A stretch of 48,889 bases of DNA from Candidatus Woesearchaeota archaeon (GCA_016188045.1 JACPIM010000016.1:1-48889); one strand, 5' to 3'. Counted from the stretch's first letter, positions 7,995 to 17,119 are shown. The notes: generated from the sequence alone by a model not told the origin. A program made the numbers and translations.

Positions 7995-8963
7995 CTACAA
8001 CCCAAACAACCCACCAATAAATAATCTTAATACGAACCTAACTATAAAAAAGATAGCAAGTGTTAGTGCAACTAAAATAGGAAGAAATTTTAAACCAGCT
8101 TTTTCTTTTCCTTTGCTAATCAACCCCAAAACTAAAGAGCCTAATATTGAGCTTGTTAATAAACTAACAACTGAAAAAGTCAAGATAAAAGATGAAGAAA
8201 GATTAACTTTTGAAAAAGAAATTGGCAAAGTAGCTGTTCTTGGAACTTCAATCTGAGCTAAATTGGTTTGTAAAACTTCAACTAAAAAAGAAGACAAACC
8301 AAATAATATTGGAGAACCGATAGCAATTGCAGAAAAAATAAATATAACATACATCAAAACATTAGTCCTTATCTTATCTTCCAGGAATTTTTCCTGTCTC
8401 AAGTTTTTGGCAGTTTGTTCTAATAACTCAGTTAATTCCCCTCCGGATTTTAAACCAGAAGTTATCAATAACATTGTTTTCTTTAAAATATCAGATTTGA
8501 AATGCTTGCTCATTTCAAGTAAAGAATCACCCAAATCCTTCCCTAAAGTTATTTTTTTTCCAACTTCGTTTATTTCGTCGCTTAAAGTCCCAAATTCAGG
8601 CCTGGCACTTAATAAAAATGCTCTATCAGTAGTTAGTCCTGCCCTTAAATTAGAAGTCATCAGCTGTAAAGCATCAGGCAACACATTCTCAATAAATCTT
8701 GCATTATAATCAGCTTTTAAAGACAAACCAAAATATAATGTTAGTTGTATTATTATAAATAATAATATCAAAACTATAATAAATTTAAACTGAAATAAAA
8801 AAGAAATAAAAAAAGCAAAAGCTATTGAAAATAATAAACTAAGCATTAAAAAAAATCCAAAAAAAGTATTCTCGTCTACTTTTAATTTTGAATATTGAAA
8901 TAATTTAACATAGTGTTCCCTTATTTTTTTAGGATAAATCCTGGTTAATAATGAGTAGACCAT
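7995..8963 (-). CDS. TadC/FlaJ-type pilus platform protein (second copy)
   Basis: 322 residues with the type II secretion F-domain layout: two N-terminal membrane segments (about 38-80), a cytoplasmic helical domain containing LRAGLTTDRAFLLSARPEFG and a GKDLGDSLLEM stretch, then three C-terminal membrane segments. Platform proteins anchor the assembly ATPase in type IV pilus machines. Its ATG overlaps the stop of the upstream paralogue by one base, so the two are cotranslated and probably pair. It is the last gene of the pilus operon. Confidence 0.82.
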   Translation of the reverse strand: MVYSLLTRIYPKKIREHYVKLFQYSKLKVDENTFFGFFLMLSLLFSIAFAFFISFLFQFKFIIVLILLFIIIQLTLYFGLSLKADYNARFIENVLPDALQLMTSNLRAGLTTDRAFLLSARPEFGTLSDEINEVGKKITLGKDLGDSLLEMSKHFKSDILKKTMLLITSGLKSGGELTELLEQTAKNLRQEKFLEDKIRTNVLMYVIFIFSAIAIGSPILFGLSSFLVEVLQTNLAQIEVPRTATLPISFSKVNLSSSFILTFSVVSLLTSSILGSLVLGLISKGKEKAGLKFLPILVALTLAIFFIVRFVLRLFIGGLFGL

Positions 8964-9856
8964 TATTCAAGCAAAGTTGGCCTCCTTGTTTTAATAATCC
9001 CTATAAACATTATCTGAAAAAATAATACAAAAACATACATTCCCCAAAAGATCAATTTGGTAATGAATTCAGAAGAAGATATAAAAGAGCTTATTACTAT
9101 TAAGAAAGTAATTCCCAAAGAAGGCAATATCACAGTAATTAACATATAAAACATAGCCAAAGGATTTAATTGCCCGCCATATCTTTGTATTTGTATTAAT
9201 TGCTCTTCAGACAAGGAAGATATAATCTGTCTAATCACAATTCCTACATCAGCACCAGATTTCATTCCATTCACTAGCTGCCAGATCGCCCTCCTAAAAT
9301 ATAAAGACGGATTCTTAGTTGCAATCTGGTCTAAAACTTCAATTTGTGATATTCCTGCATTTATTTTCTTAACAGCAAGAGCAAATTGTTTAGAAACCTC
9401 ACCATAATCTTCATTAGAAATGCTAACTAAGACGTTGAATAATGGAACACCCGAGTTTAGTTGTACTAAAATATTTTGTAATGCAGACAATAAATTTCTT
9501 TCAATATCCCTTATTTTCCTTCCTGCAACTAGTTTGGGATATAACATTTGCTGGATAAGAATAAATAGTGTAATAGGAATCGAAACTAATACAGACAGTA
9601 AAATTGCATTCTCTATCTTTATTAAAAATAAAAAAATACTGAATAATATATTAATAAAAATAAAAAACACGATAGAAGCAGTAATGCACATACTTGCATA
9701 TTCTGCGGGATTAAGATTGTACTCAGAATGTTCAATATTCACTTTCAACCCAGGAAAATTCTTCTCTATTTTTTTACCCACCCCCAAAAAAATACCGGAA
9801 ATTCTCCCTAAAAACGCAATAGGCAATATTGAAAAAGGAATTTTAATTTTTCTCAT
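8963..9856 (-). CDS. TadC/FlaJ-type pilus platform protein (first copy)
   Basis: 297 residues, same fold as the gene that follows it: N-terminal membrane pair (about 57-105), a cytoplasmic F domain with LNSGVPLFNVLVSI and GMKSGADVGIVIRQI, and two C-terminal membrane segments. The start overlaps the ATPase stop by four bases (ATGA). Two different platform proteins behind one ATPase is the TadB/TadC-like arrangement. It probably forms a heterodimer with its neighbour at the membrane. Confidence 0.83.
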   Translation of the reverse strand: MRKIKIPFSILPIAFLGRISGIFLGVGKKIEKNFPGLKVNIEHSEYNLNPAEYASMCITASIVFFIFINILFSIFLFLIKIENAILLSVLVSIPITLFILIQQMLYPKLVAGRKIRDIERNLLSALQNILVQLNSGVPLFNVLVSISNEDYGEVSKQFALAVKKINAGISQIEVLDQIATKNPSLYFRRAIWQLVNGMKSGADVGIVIRQIISSLSEEQLIQIQRYGGQLNPLAMFYMLITVILPSLGITFLIVISSFISSSEFITKLIFWGMYVFVLFFQIMFIGIIKTRRPTLLE

Positions 9857-12800
9857 TGAAGCTGTTTTTCTCCCACATAATATTTATTCATGATCTCTCC
9901 AACTTGATCAACAGTCCTGATATTTTTCTTAACCATGGACCTTAAAATGCTGTTTTTTTCCTTTAAGTCCTGCACTAATTCTTGTGTTGTCATACCTGTA
10001 TGCACATTTAAATCTTCGAATAGATGGATGCTTTCAGCATGTTGAACAAAAGTATCGTTGCTTGTCTTCCACCTATACAAAATATTTGGCCTTATTTCTT
10101 CATTTTCCTCAACTATGAATTCACCAAGCTGGTATAATCTTCTTAGTGCTTTTCTTCTGTCTCTGAACATTACTACATTAAGATTTACAGCCCCCAATAA
10201 ATTATTAGGGACACTTATTGGAGGATTAACTAATCTCCTTATAGTTTCGCTTATGGAATTTGCATGAACAGTAGCATAAACACTATGCCCCGTATGCATA
10301 GCCTCAAATAATACCTCTGCTTGATCATGTTTTCTAATTTCACCTAATATTATTCTATCTGGTCTCATTCTTAAAGAATTTACTAATAGATCGAGCATTG
10401 TGTCCTCAACCAAAGTAAAGTTACCACTCCCAGCCAAAAAGTACTTAGAATCCTCTGGTGTTATATCATAACTCGGTATATTCTTAAGGTTCTTTTTTAT
10501 TATAACCTTCTCGATTTTCACATATTCTACTTCTTCTTTGCTTCTCTCAGATAAAGCATTCAAGCTTTTTTCTTCTTTTTTTGATGTGTGGACTCTTGTT
10601 GAAAGTAATGAAACCAAATCATTCAACCTATCTCTAGAAATAGTGTTATCATCGTTTTCTACATATCTGTAATAAAAATTGTATCTTTCGTCTTTATTTA
10701 AATAATTTTTTAATGTTTCTAGATGATCTTTTACTATAAACACAGGAATTCTATTTCTTATTGTACCTTCCTTAAAATTCTCTAAAAGATTTAATTTAGC
10801 TTTTTCTATATTGGACTCTTTTCTAAATTCCAAAAGAGCACATGTTTTTTTAACATCCTTTCTGCTTAGTATATTCAAGGCATAAATATTATTTCTAGCA
10901 AATCCAGTTTTACCACCGTTATATGTAGTAGAGAGAATTCCTAATCTTAAAAATAAATATTTAAACTCATTTATAATATCTTGATTAATCGAAAAAAGCG
11001 ATATTTTGCCCTTACTTATAGAACCATCACCATCAATATAACCAGCCAAGAATGAGGCTATAACCTTTTCTTGAGACCTCATTATAATTTTCGAAACACT
11101 AATTGATTTTGCATATGTCGCATTGAATAATTCTTTCATCAAACAAGTTATTACGGAAGAGAATAAGCAGTATTTATTATACTCTTTATTATAATATTTT
11201 ATATCCAATCCAAATAGTTTTTTTACCAAGCCCTTTAAAATATAACTTATCTCTTCTTTTTGTGATATCATTATTCTATCTTTATTTATAAATTTTTCAG
11301 CTAAAACAAAACCTGCAAAGTAAGCGAGATCTTCATCAACTATTCTCGGTATTTTAACAAAGTTAGAATTTTTGCCTCTCCCTTTAAGATACATAATCTT
11401 ATTTTCAAAATAGTCTAAAGAATAATCAGATAATTCTATCATTTTTTTAAGAACCTGCATATTCACTATACCTGTTTTTCTATAATAATTAAAACATTGT
11501 CTCTTTACACCACAGAGTTTAGCTATCTCTTTAAGCTTAAATTTTTTTCTAAGATCTTTTTCTAAGATAAGATAATCATCTTTTATTTGATATGCATAAA
11601 TGCCTTTTTTATCAAAAACATCGAATATTTTTATTTCTTGTTTGGCAGCATTGATATTTATTTTAGTAAATAATGGTACATACCCTCCAATCTTTTTTAT
11701 TTCAAAAGGATTTAACAAAGAGATTTTTCCTTCCTTAGTTAATATAGGTAACTTTGTATTTTCTGTTATAGAGAATTTTGTTCCATCTCTACAGAATATA
11801 TCACATATATATTTTCTATTTGTGATTTTTGAAAAAGCTTTTATCTTTTCTTGTTTATATTTCAGATTTAGTGGGTCACCAGCTAAAATGGTATCACCAT
11901 CACCTTCTGATGCAAGTAAATTACTTTTAATCTTTTTATTTCCTTTAGATAATTTCTCTTCAACATATCTAGATATTTCACGAAGTTCACCTTTCCCATC
12001 CACTATAAATGAACCGGGGTACATACAAACTTCACCTTTTCCTTCTGGATTCGGTTGTCTTACTGTTAAAGGAACCCAATATAAAAACTTGGGCAAAAGT
12101 AGTTCCCGAGTGTCCTCTATGCTTATGATCCTATGATTTGGAGGCATAAAGGGCATACAAACGTTTAGAAAGGACGTTTTTCCACTAGCAGTTCCACCAG
12201 AAATTAAAATATTCATTTCATATTGTATTGCCAACCATATTAAGGCAAAAATTTCAGATGAACAAGTATTATTTTTAATTAAATCAGTCACAGTCCAAGG
12301 ATCGCGAGCAAATTTTCTGATAGTTATAGTATTTCCTTTGTTCGATATGGGATATAAAACAGCATTAGCCCTGTCTCCTGTAACTAAGTGAGCATCTAGT
12401 AATGGACTTAAAGTGGTTATTTGTCTTCCAACTCTTCTGGCAATTGTATTAGCGTAATTCTGTATTTTTAGTTCAGTCTTAATAGTAATATTGGTTTGCA
12501 ACCAGCCATATTTCCTGTGATAAACCCTAACTGGCTCTGAAGAAGAGGTAATAACTATTTCTTCTAAAGAGTCATCATTAAGCAAGAATTCCATTTCATC
12601 TAAGCCCAACATCTCATGCAACAAACTCCCGGTTAGAAAATCAACAGTTTCTTTTGGAATATTTGGTATTATGCTTCTAAAAACAGCTTCTGAACTTTTC
12701 TTGAATCTTTCTTTTAAGTTTTCAATTATTTTTGGATCTAATATCTCATGAGCTCCAACATTAACCTCAGTAATTAGTCTATTCTTTACTTCATTTAATA

Positions 12801-12930
12801 AAATTAAAGTTGATCTGCTTATTTGTGGTATGTTTACTTTATATATCAAGCCAAGATCCTTAATTTTTTCTATATCAACTCTTACAATTATGCCATCTGC
12901 ATTAATATTGTAATTGTCAACTATAGTCAT
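9853..12930 (-). CDS. Type IV pilus assembly ATPase (CpaF/TadA-like) with intein
   Basis: The precursor is 1025 residues: an N-extein (1-301), an intein (302-843) and a C-extein (844-1025). Spliced, it gives a 483-residue secretion ATPase of normal length. Walker A GGTASGKT is at 245-252, the Asp box IEDTRELLLP at 271-280, Walker B RIILGEI near 864, and the His box MHTGHSVYATVHANS follows. Joining the exteins restores GKGEV/TMLDLLVNSL, the expected continuous motif. The enzyme powers pilus assembly from the cytoplasm. The start overlaps the previous stop by four bases. Confidence 0.93.
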   Translation of the reverse strand: MTIVDNYNINADGIIVRVDIEKIKDLGLIYKVNIPQISRSTLILLNEVKNRLITEVNVGAHEILDPKIIENLKERFKKSSEAVFRSIIPNIPKETVDFLTGSLLHEMLGLDEMEFLLNDDSLEEIVITSSSEPVRVYHRKYGWLQTNITIKTELKIQNYANTIARRVGRQITTLSPLLDAHLVTGDRANAVLYPISNKGNTITIRKFARDPWTVTDLIKNNTCSSEIFALIWLAIQYEMNILISGGTASGKTSFLNVCMPFMPPNHRIISIEDTRELLLPKFLYWVPLTVRQPNPEGKGEVCMYPGSFIVDGKGELREISRYVEEKLSKGNKKIKSNLLASEGDGDTILAGDPLNLKYKQEKIKAFSKITNRKYICDIFCRDGTKFSITENTKLPILTKEGKISLLNPFEIKKIGGYVPLFTKININAAKQEIKIFDVFDKKGIYAYQIKDDYLILEKDLRKKFKLKEIAKLCGVKRQCFNYYRKTGIVNMQVLKKMIELSDYSLDYFENKIMYLKGRGKNSNFVKIPRIVDEDLAYFAGFVLAEKFINKDRIMISQKEEISYILKGLVKKLFGLDIKYYNKEYNKYCLFSSVITCLMKELFNATYAKSISVSKIIMRSQEKVIASFLAGYIDGDGSISKGKISLFSINQDIINEFKYLFLRLGILSTTYNGGKTGFARNNIYALNILSRKDVKKTCALLEFRKESNIEKAKLNLLENFKEGTIRNRIPVFIVKDHLETLKNYLNKDERYNFYYRYVENDDNTISRDRLNDLVSLLSTRVHTSKKEEKSLNALSERSKEEVEYVKIEKVIIKKNLKNIPSYDITPEDSKYFLAGSGNFTLVEDTMLDLLVNSLRMRPDRIILGEIRKHDQAEVLFEAMHTGHSVYATVHANSISETIRRLVNPPISVPNNLLGAVNLNVVMFRDRRKALRRLYQLGEFIVEENEEIRPNILYRWKTSNDTFVQHAESIHLFEDLNVHTGMTTQELVQDLKEKNSILRSMVKKNIRTVDQVGEIMNKYYVGEKQLQ
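10402..12027 (-). mobile_element. Intein with LAGLIDADG homing endonuclease
   Basis: 542 residues inserted between Val301 and Thr844 of the ATPase. It begins with Cys (codon 12025-12027) and ends LVED (last codon 10402-10404), so the C-terminal residue is Asp instead of the usual Asn and the penultimate one is Glu instead of His. Block B reads SITENTKLPIL: the usual TxxH histidine is not present. A helix-turn-helix-like stretch (about 466-500) precedes two LAGLIDADG motifs, LAYFAGFVLAEKF (535-547) and FLAGYIDGDGS (627-637), both with an acidic residue. Splicing probably uses Cys1 and Thr+1. Confidence 0.9.
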
Positions 12931-13883
12931 ATTATTTTATCTCCCGGAACATCAAATAAATTAATATTTACGTCTTCTTTTTTGCATTCTAGATTTTCAC
13001 TAGGATCTTTTCCAGAACCAGGCAAAACAACTCCCTTGCTAACATTTGTTTTTACCCATTTATCATTAGTAATATCATAGGTATACATAACACCAGATTT
13101 AACTATTACAGTTGATTTTTTATCAACACTTTCTGCTCTTAATAGTTGATCTTTAATATAATACCATATTTCTCCTCCCCTGCAAACATAAGTTCCATTT
13201 CCAGAAAAAGCTTCCTTAACATTCTCGCTAGCAACTTCAACTCCTCTTTCAGATTCTGGCATTGGTCTTATAACATTTATTTTATCGCCCGTATTTTGTA
13301 TCAAACCATTTATAATAAAAAAACCAACTAAAGCAACAAGCACAACGCCAGCCAAAGATAAACCAACAATAATTCTTTTCTTTTTATTAACCGTCTTTTT
13401 TTCATCAACCACAAAGCCTTTTTTTATAAACTCCGGTTCACCAAAAGCGGGTACACGATATTCTATTAATTCATTTTCATTAAGTATTTCACCCCATCTT
13501 TGGGCAACAGTCTTGTCTACATTAAAAGCCCCTGTAATTTTGCTTAATGGAACAGTATTTTCCTTTTCAATAACATCGCATAATCTATCAAAATCAGTTT
13601 GATAAATAGAACTCAATTTTGGTAAAACAAGTTTTTTATCTTCTCTTTTTACAGAAGCTTCTTCTTTTTTAAAACCAAAATTTGGTATCTTAATTTTTTT
13701 AAATGTACTTAAAATATTTTTATTTTTTATCTCCTCTAAAATTTTTTTTACTTTATTTTTTTCATTTTGAGGGGCAGTTTTAATTTTTTCTTTAACTATC
13801 TTATTTTTTACTTTATTTATATTATCTGTTTTGCTTTTTCCATTAGTATAACTAGTAATTTCTTTCTTTTTCTCTTTTTTCAT
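12927..13883 (-). CDS. Winged-helix membrane protein of the pilus operon
   Basis: 318 residues from the ATG at 13883. The first 90 residues are very Lys-rich and low in complexity. Residues 95-150 look like a winged helix (PLSKITGAFNVDKTVAQRWG, then a wing ending in PEFIKKG). One membrane helix spans about 171-194, and the C-terminal 120 residues lie outside, with two cysteines (CRGG, ECKK). The stop overlaps the ATPase start by four bases. It may link the ATPase to the membrane or sense an outside signal; I do not recognise a named family. Confidence 0.75.
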   Translation of the reverse strand: MKKEKKKEITSYTNGKSKTDNINKVKNKIVKEKIKTAPQNEKNKVKKILEEIKNKNILSTFKKIKIPNFGFKKEEASVKREDKKLVLPKLSSIYQTDFDRLCDVIEKENTVPLSKITGAFNVDKTVAQRWGEILNENELIEYRVPAFGEPEFIKKGFVVDEKKTVNKKKRIIVGLSLAGVVLVALVGFFIINGLIQNTGDKINVIRPMPESERGVEVASENVKEAFSGNGTYVCRGGEIWYYIKDQLLRAESVDKKSTVIVKSGVMYTYDITNDKWVKTNVSKGVVLPGSGKDPSENLECKKEDVNINLFDVPGDKII

Positions 13884-13937
13884 CAAATTTTATAAGAATT
13901 CTACCATATATTAATCCTTGTTATGATTGATTGATAA

Positions 13938-14732
13938 CTACACAACCCTAATTGCGCTTTTTTTAAAAAACTTATACTCAGAGAAGTTTATTGTTAGAAC
14001 ATTATCATTGGTCTTAATATCAACTTCCCTGCCTAAATCATTCAAGCTTATTATGTTAGTTGTTACATTTATTTTTGTTTCAGAATCAATAGTTAATATA
14101 TTGCTGCTAACATTAACATAGGCAATTAAAAGATCAGCATTATCATATAACTTAAACCTGGCTATGCTACTAGAGCTACAACTAGTTCCGCTAGCACCTG
14201 TAGCAGTAACATCCAGTTTCCCGCTGGAGCTTCCAGAACAAGAAGTTCCATCTAATACTTTGCCAGTTACAATATCAACTCTGTATTTATTAAAATTCAA
14301 AGTTCTCGGCTGAACCTTAATAATATCGTCACCAAAATCAATATGATAATATTTTATGTCATGCGGTCTTATCCATACTGCTAAATCATCACTTAAACTA
14401 GTATTAATATTTATATTGTAACTTGAATTAATAAATCCATTAAATTTAGTTAAATTATTTCCAAAATTAACATCATTGTCATTAGGCAATTCCTCTGTAA
14501 AACTAACAGTACTCCCCTTAACTATAGTTATTCCAGAAACACTATCAAAGATATTTCTAAATCCTTCCTGAACAGATTCATCTAATACCCTTGCTTTTTC
14601 AAAAACAATATAATCACTGACCCTTTCCCTTGAAGTTTTAAAACTATCAGATATTATCAAAGCAAAGCCTAAAAAGATTATAACAACTATAAAAAATCCC
14701 AATGTCAGGAACATTCCTTTTATTTTGGCCAT
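13938..14732 (-). CDS. Membrane-anchored pilus operon protein
   Basis: 264 residues from the ATG at 14732 (MAKIKGMFL); an upstream ATG at 14753 adds seven residues. One N-terminal membrane helix (about 9-30), then an extracytoplasmic domain rich in beta strands with many Asn and Ser, plus two close cysteines in the SCSGSSSG region and two more in TSCSSSS. It lacks the KGQ cleavage motif of its operon partners. It overlaps the upstream gene by 13 bases. It is probably a minor pilus component or assembly factor. Confidence 0.7.
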   Translation of the reverse strand: MAKIKGMFLTLGFFIVVIIFLGFALIISDSFKTSRERVSDYIVFEKARVLDESVQEGFRNIFDSVSGITIVKGSTVSFTEELPNDNDVNFGNNLTKFNGFINSSYNININTSLSDDLAVWIRPHDIKYYHIDFGDDIIKVQPRTLNFNKYRVDIVTGKVLDGTSCSGSSSGKLDVTATGASGTSCSSSSIARFKLYDNADLLIAYVNVSSNILTIDSETKINVTTNIISLNDLGREVDIKTNDNVLTINFSEYKFFKKSAIRVV

Positions 14733-15121
14733 ACACCATACCTCGCTATGCATAAATCTAGATTATTAGTAACTACAATCCTCTCTCCTTTTACTAAAGT
14801 ACTGCTTACACTTCTGTTAGATTCAATTATTTTATCCTCACATTCCAATCTAAAACTATAATCAAAATTTTTAGGAAGTATGTTTTCAACACTTGTTTTT
14901 ATGCTGTTTTTATTTAAAGAATCAAGTTTTCCATTTACATCCAAAACAGTGAATATGTCATTAGCAAGATTGAACTGCTGCAATAACTCATAATTTTCCT
15001 CATTTTCCTTGTTAACCATAAAAAACGAGCTTATTAAAACTATCATAACTAAGAAAATGGCAATTACAGCATCTAAAGAAAAAACTTGCCCTTTATTCCC
15101 ATAATGTAAATTCCAATACAA
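14720..15121 (-). CDS. Minor pilin with class III signal peptide
   Basis: The protein has a GNKGQVFSLDAVIAIFLV leader: a basic tail, the Gly-Gln cleavage site and a hydrophobic helix, as in archaeal class III prepilins cut by an EppA-like peptidase. The start is uncertain. I prefer TTG at 15121, because GGAGG lies eight bases before it; an ATG at 15136 has no ribosome site. The remaining 100 residues form a small globular domain with two cysteines. It overlaps the gene upstream. Confidence 0.72.
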   Translation of the reverse strand: MYWNLHYGNKGQVFSLDAVIAIFLVMIVLISSFFMVNKENEENYELLQQFNLANDIFTVLDVNGKLDSLNKNSIKTSVENILPKNFDYSFRLECEDKIIESNRSVSSTLVKGERIVVTNNLDLCIARYGVWPK

Positions 15122-15599
15122 CTTCGCTACCTCCATTTAATACAATTCTTTGAATAGTTATTACAAATTTTGAACTTAAACTTGGCTTGTTTCCAAGTTC
15201 AACATCATTATCATGAACTTGAATTAACGCACCATTAGAATCAATTATCCTAAAATAAAAATCATACGCTTCTATGTTGAAAAGTTCTCTAACATCATCA
15301 TACTCCATATCTATAAATTCCTCTATTTTATTACTTGACAAAACCCGATCATTGCTAACTAAACCAATTACATTAACCTTATCAGCATCATTCTCCCACT
15401 TATCAGGAACTCCTCTTGTTTCAACTAAAATATCAGTTATTTTTATGGCCTTTTCAGATAAATCTTCATACGCAATCTTATTATCTAATCTCTTTGAAAA
15501 ATTATCCCAAACCAGTATTAGAGTAACTAGCAGTATAATAAAAACAGTAGCACTAATGAATAAATCCAAAGATTGCACTTGTCCTTTTTTAGATAACAT
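15093..15599 (-). CDS. Minor pilin with class III signal peptide
   Basis: 168 residues from the ATG at 15599, which places a short basic leader MLSKKGQ before the hydrophobic helix (SLDLFISATVFIILLVTLIL). A longer frame upstream would put an extra hydrophobic run before the cleavage site, which is not expected. The mature domain is beta-rich and acidic and contains no cysteine. It overlaps the previous stop by 11 bases and the next gene by a few tens of bases, so the minor pilins are tightly coupled. Confidence 0.78.
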   Translation of the reverse strand: MLSKKGQVQSLDLFISATVFIILLVTLILVWDNFSKRLDNKIAYEDLSEKAIKITDILVETRGVPDKWENDADKVNVIGLVSNDRVLSSNKIEEFIDMEYDDVRELFNIEAYDFYFRIIDSNGALIQVHDNDVELGNKPSLSSKFVITIQRIVLNGGSEVVLEFTLWE

Positions 15600-16005
15600 A
15601 TGTAACATCAACAAAATCACCCACATTTTTTGCTTTAAATTCACCAGCATGTACTAATCTAGAGGGAAACTGATTTATAGGAACACTACAAAAAACAACG
15701 TCAGCTTCAGCATAATCAGAAGAAAATCCTTTTTCTTTTAAAGAATAAATACCAATTAACCTGGAGTTATTCAAAAGATCAAATTCATATTCAGAATTAG
15801 ATATGATTTCGGTCCCATTACCATTAATAAAAGCTCCAGTTATTAAATTACTAATCTTAATGCATGTATCTCTTTGTGAAACAAATTTTTCAGCATTTTG
15901 ATTATCTGTTCTCTTATTAAAACCATATCCAAGAATAAATAAAAACATAAGAAAAACAGCACCAATAACAAAAATTCCCTCAACACTAGTTTGTCCTTTT
16001 TTCAT
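15589..16005 (-). CDS. Minor pilin with class III signal peptide
   Basis: 138 residues from the ATG at 16005: MKKGQTSVEG followed by a hydrophobic helix (IFVIGAVFLMFLFIL). The Gly-Gln site and the Glu at +5 of the mature protein match type IV pilin rules. The C-terminal domain has two cysteines (DTCIKI, FCSVP) that may pair. A longer frame reading into the upstream spacer is rejected because the spacer is repeat DNA. Confidence 0.8.
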   Translation of the reverse strand: MKKGQTSVEGIFVIGAVFLMFLFILGYGFNKRTDNQNAEKFVSQRDTCIKISNLITGAFINGNGTEIISNSEYEFDLLNNSRLIGIYSLKEKGFSSDYAEADVVFCSVPINQFPSRLVHAGEFKAKNVGDFVDVTYVI

Positions 16006-16009
16006 TTTT

Positions 16010-16094
16010 ATTTTTTTCTTTCGCAAACGCCTAAAGCTTTCGCTTGGGCCCAATTGCGCAAACAATTTGGGTTTCTTTTTCTAAAAGAAAGGCT
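16010..16094. repeat. Hairpin-rich intergenic module, shared with tRNA-Ser intron
   Basis: Contains CTTTCGCAAACG (16018-16029), an imperfect CCCAATT/AATTTGGG stem (about 16049-16071) and the hairpin TTTCTTTTT..AAAAGAAAGG (16072-16092). The first and last parts match the tRNA-Ser T-loop intron at 40-71 almost exactly, but with 42 bases between them instead of none. It separates the Cys-rich pilin from the rest of its operon. Confidence 0.55.
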
Positions 16095-16095
16095 T

Positions 16096-17043
16096 TTAAG
16101 GGATGCAACAACAAAAATCTCCTGTTGGCCCACCTATACAATAATCATCCCCACCAGACTGATAAACTTCACCATTATTATTACATTGTGCTTGATTCTG
16201 TCTGCACACCCCATTATTATAACTTCCAAACCAAACACAATAATCACCGCAATTGCTTACGCTTGGAGGAACTTCAGGGCATGAAGCAGCATTCCATAAT
16301 ATATAATAATTTAGTTGAACATCATAAGGACAACAACTATAACCACTAGGAATAGGACAATCACTACTGCAAGTATTACAGTTATCCCCTGGTAATCCCG
16401 TACATATTCCATCTCCGCATTGTATTTGAACAGTGCTTACGCAACTTCCACTTCCTTGACTATCACAAACATTTCCAGAAGCACATCCATCTTGTTCTCC
16501 ATAACAATCACTACAATCACAATCTTCATTACTATCACAGATCAAATCACCACAATAACTATTACAATCACTAGAACAACTAACGGCATTTTCATTGCTA
16601 CTGCAAATACTATCCCCGCAATATCCTCCTAATAAAACCTTAACAACACCATCAGAATCCCTGAAAGTTTCAACAGCAACCCTAAAATTACCTTTATTAG
16701 TTAAATTTCCTATAAAACCGGGAGCAGCTTTTAAATTGGCTTTTGAAAAAGATAAATACTCTGATATTCTGCCAAAAATTGTTAAATTCATAGTTATGGT
16801 TTTATTTGCAACAGATACTCCAGTAACTCCACTTGGAATATTAACCCAAACTGTGTCCTTGCTTCCTAAACCAGAGCTATAAACAAGATCAGCAGCATTA
16901 GTAATAGACTTAACAGTATCATCTGCTTGATTAAGTCTTATGTTTTCCCCAGAACTTCTGGTAGCATAATAAAAAAGAGGAACGCTAACAAATATTACAA
17001 TTCCAACAATTATTAAATATTCTATACTAACTTGTCCTTTCAT
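16096..17043 (-). CDS. Cys-rich pilin-like protein with CGDG repeats
   Basis: 315 residues. MKGQVSIEYL and a hydrophobic helix form a class III prepilin leader with Glu5 of the mature pilin. Residues 30-140 form a pilin-type domain. After that come three repeats of the form CGDxIC..C..DC (142-160, 164-180, 209-229) and further cysteines, ending in CCCIP: more than 25 cysteines in 175 residues. The tail likely forms a disulfide-knotted, perhaps calcium-binding, tip or adhesion region. It is the first gene of the pilus operon. Confidence 0.8.
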   Translation of the reverse strand: MKGQVSIEYLIIVGIVIFVSVPLFYYATRSSGENIRLNQADDTVKSITNAADLVYSSGLGSKDTVWVNIPSGVTGVSVANKTITMNLTIFGRISEYLSFSKANLKAAPGFIGNLTNKGNFRVAVETFRDSDGVVKVLLGGYCGDSICSSNENAVSCSSDCNSYCGDLICDSNEDCDCSDCYGEQDGCASGNVCDSQGSGSCVSTVQIQCGDGICTGLPGDNCNTCSSDCPIPSGYSCCPYDVQLNYYILWNAASCPEVPPSVSNCGDYCVWFGSYNNGVCRQNQAQCNNNGEVYQSGGDDYCIGGPTGDFCCCIP

Positions 17044-17119
17044 TATAAAATTAAAAATCTTCTATTTTTATTATAGTTTGTTTTTCTTTGTAGAGTAGTT
17101 AAAAAAATTATTTTTTAGG

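Noticed and set aside
12823-13080. Plus-strand frame of 85 codons across the ATPase start
   Set aside because: It covers the four-base overlap of two well-supported minus-strand genes.
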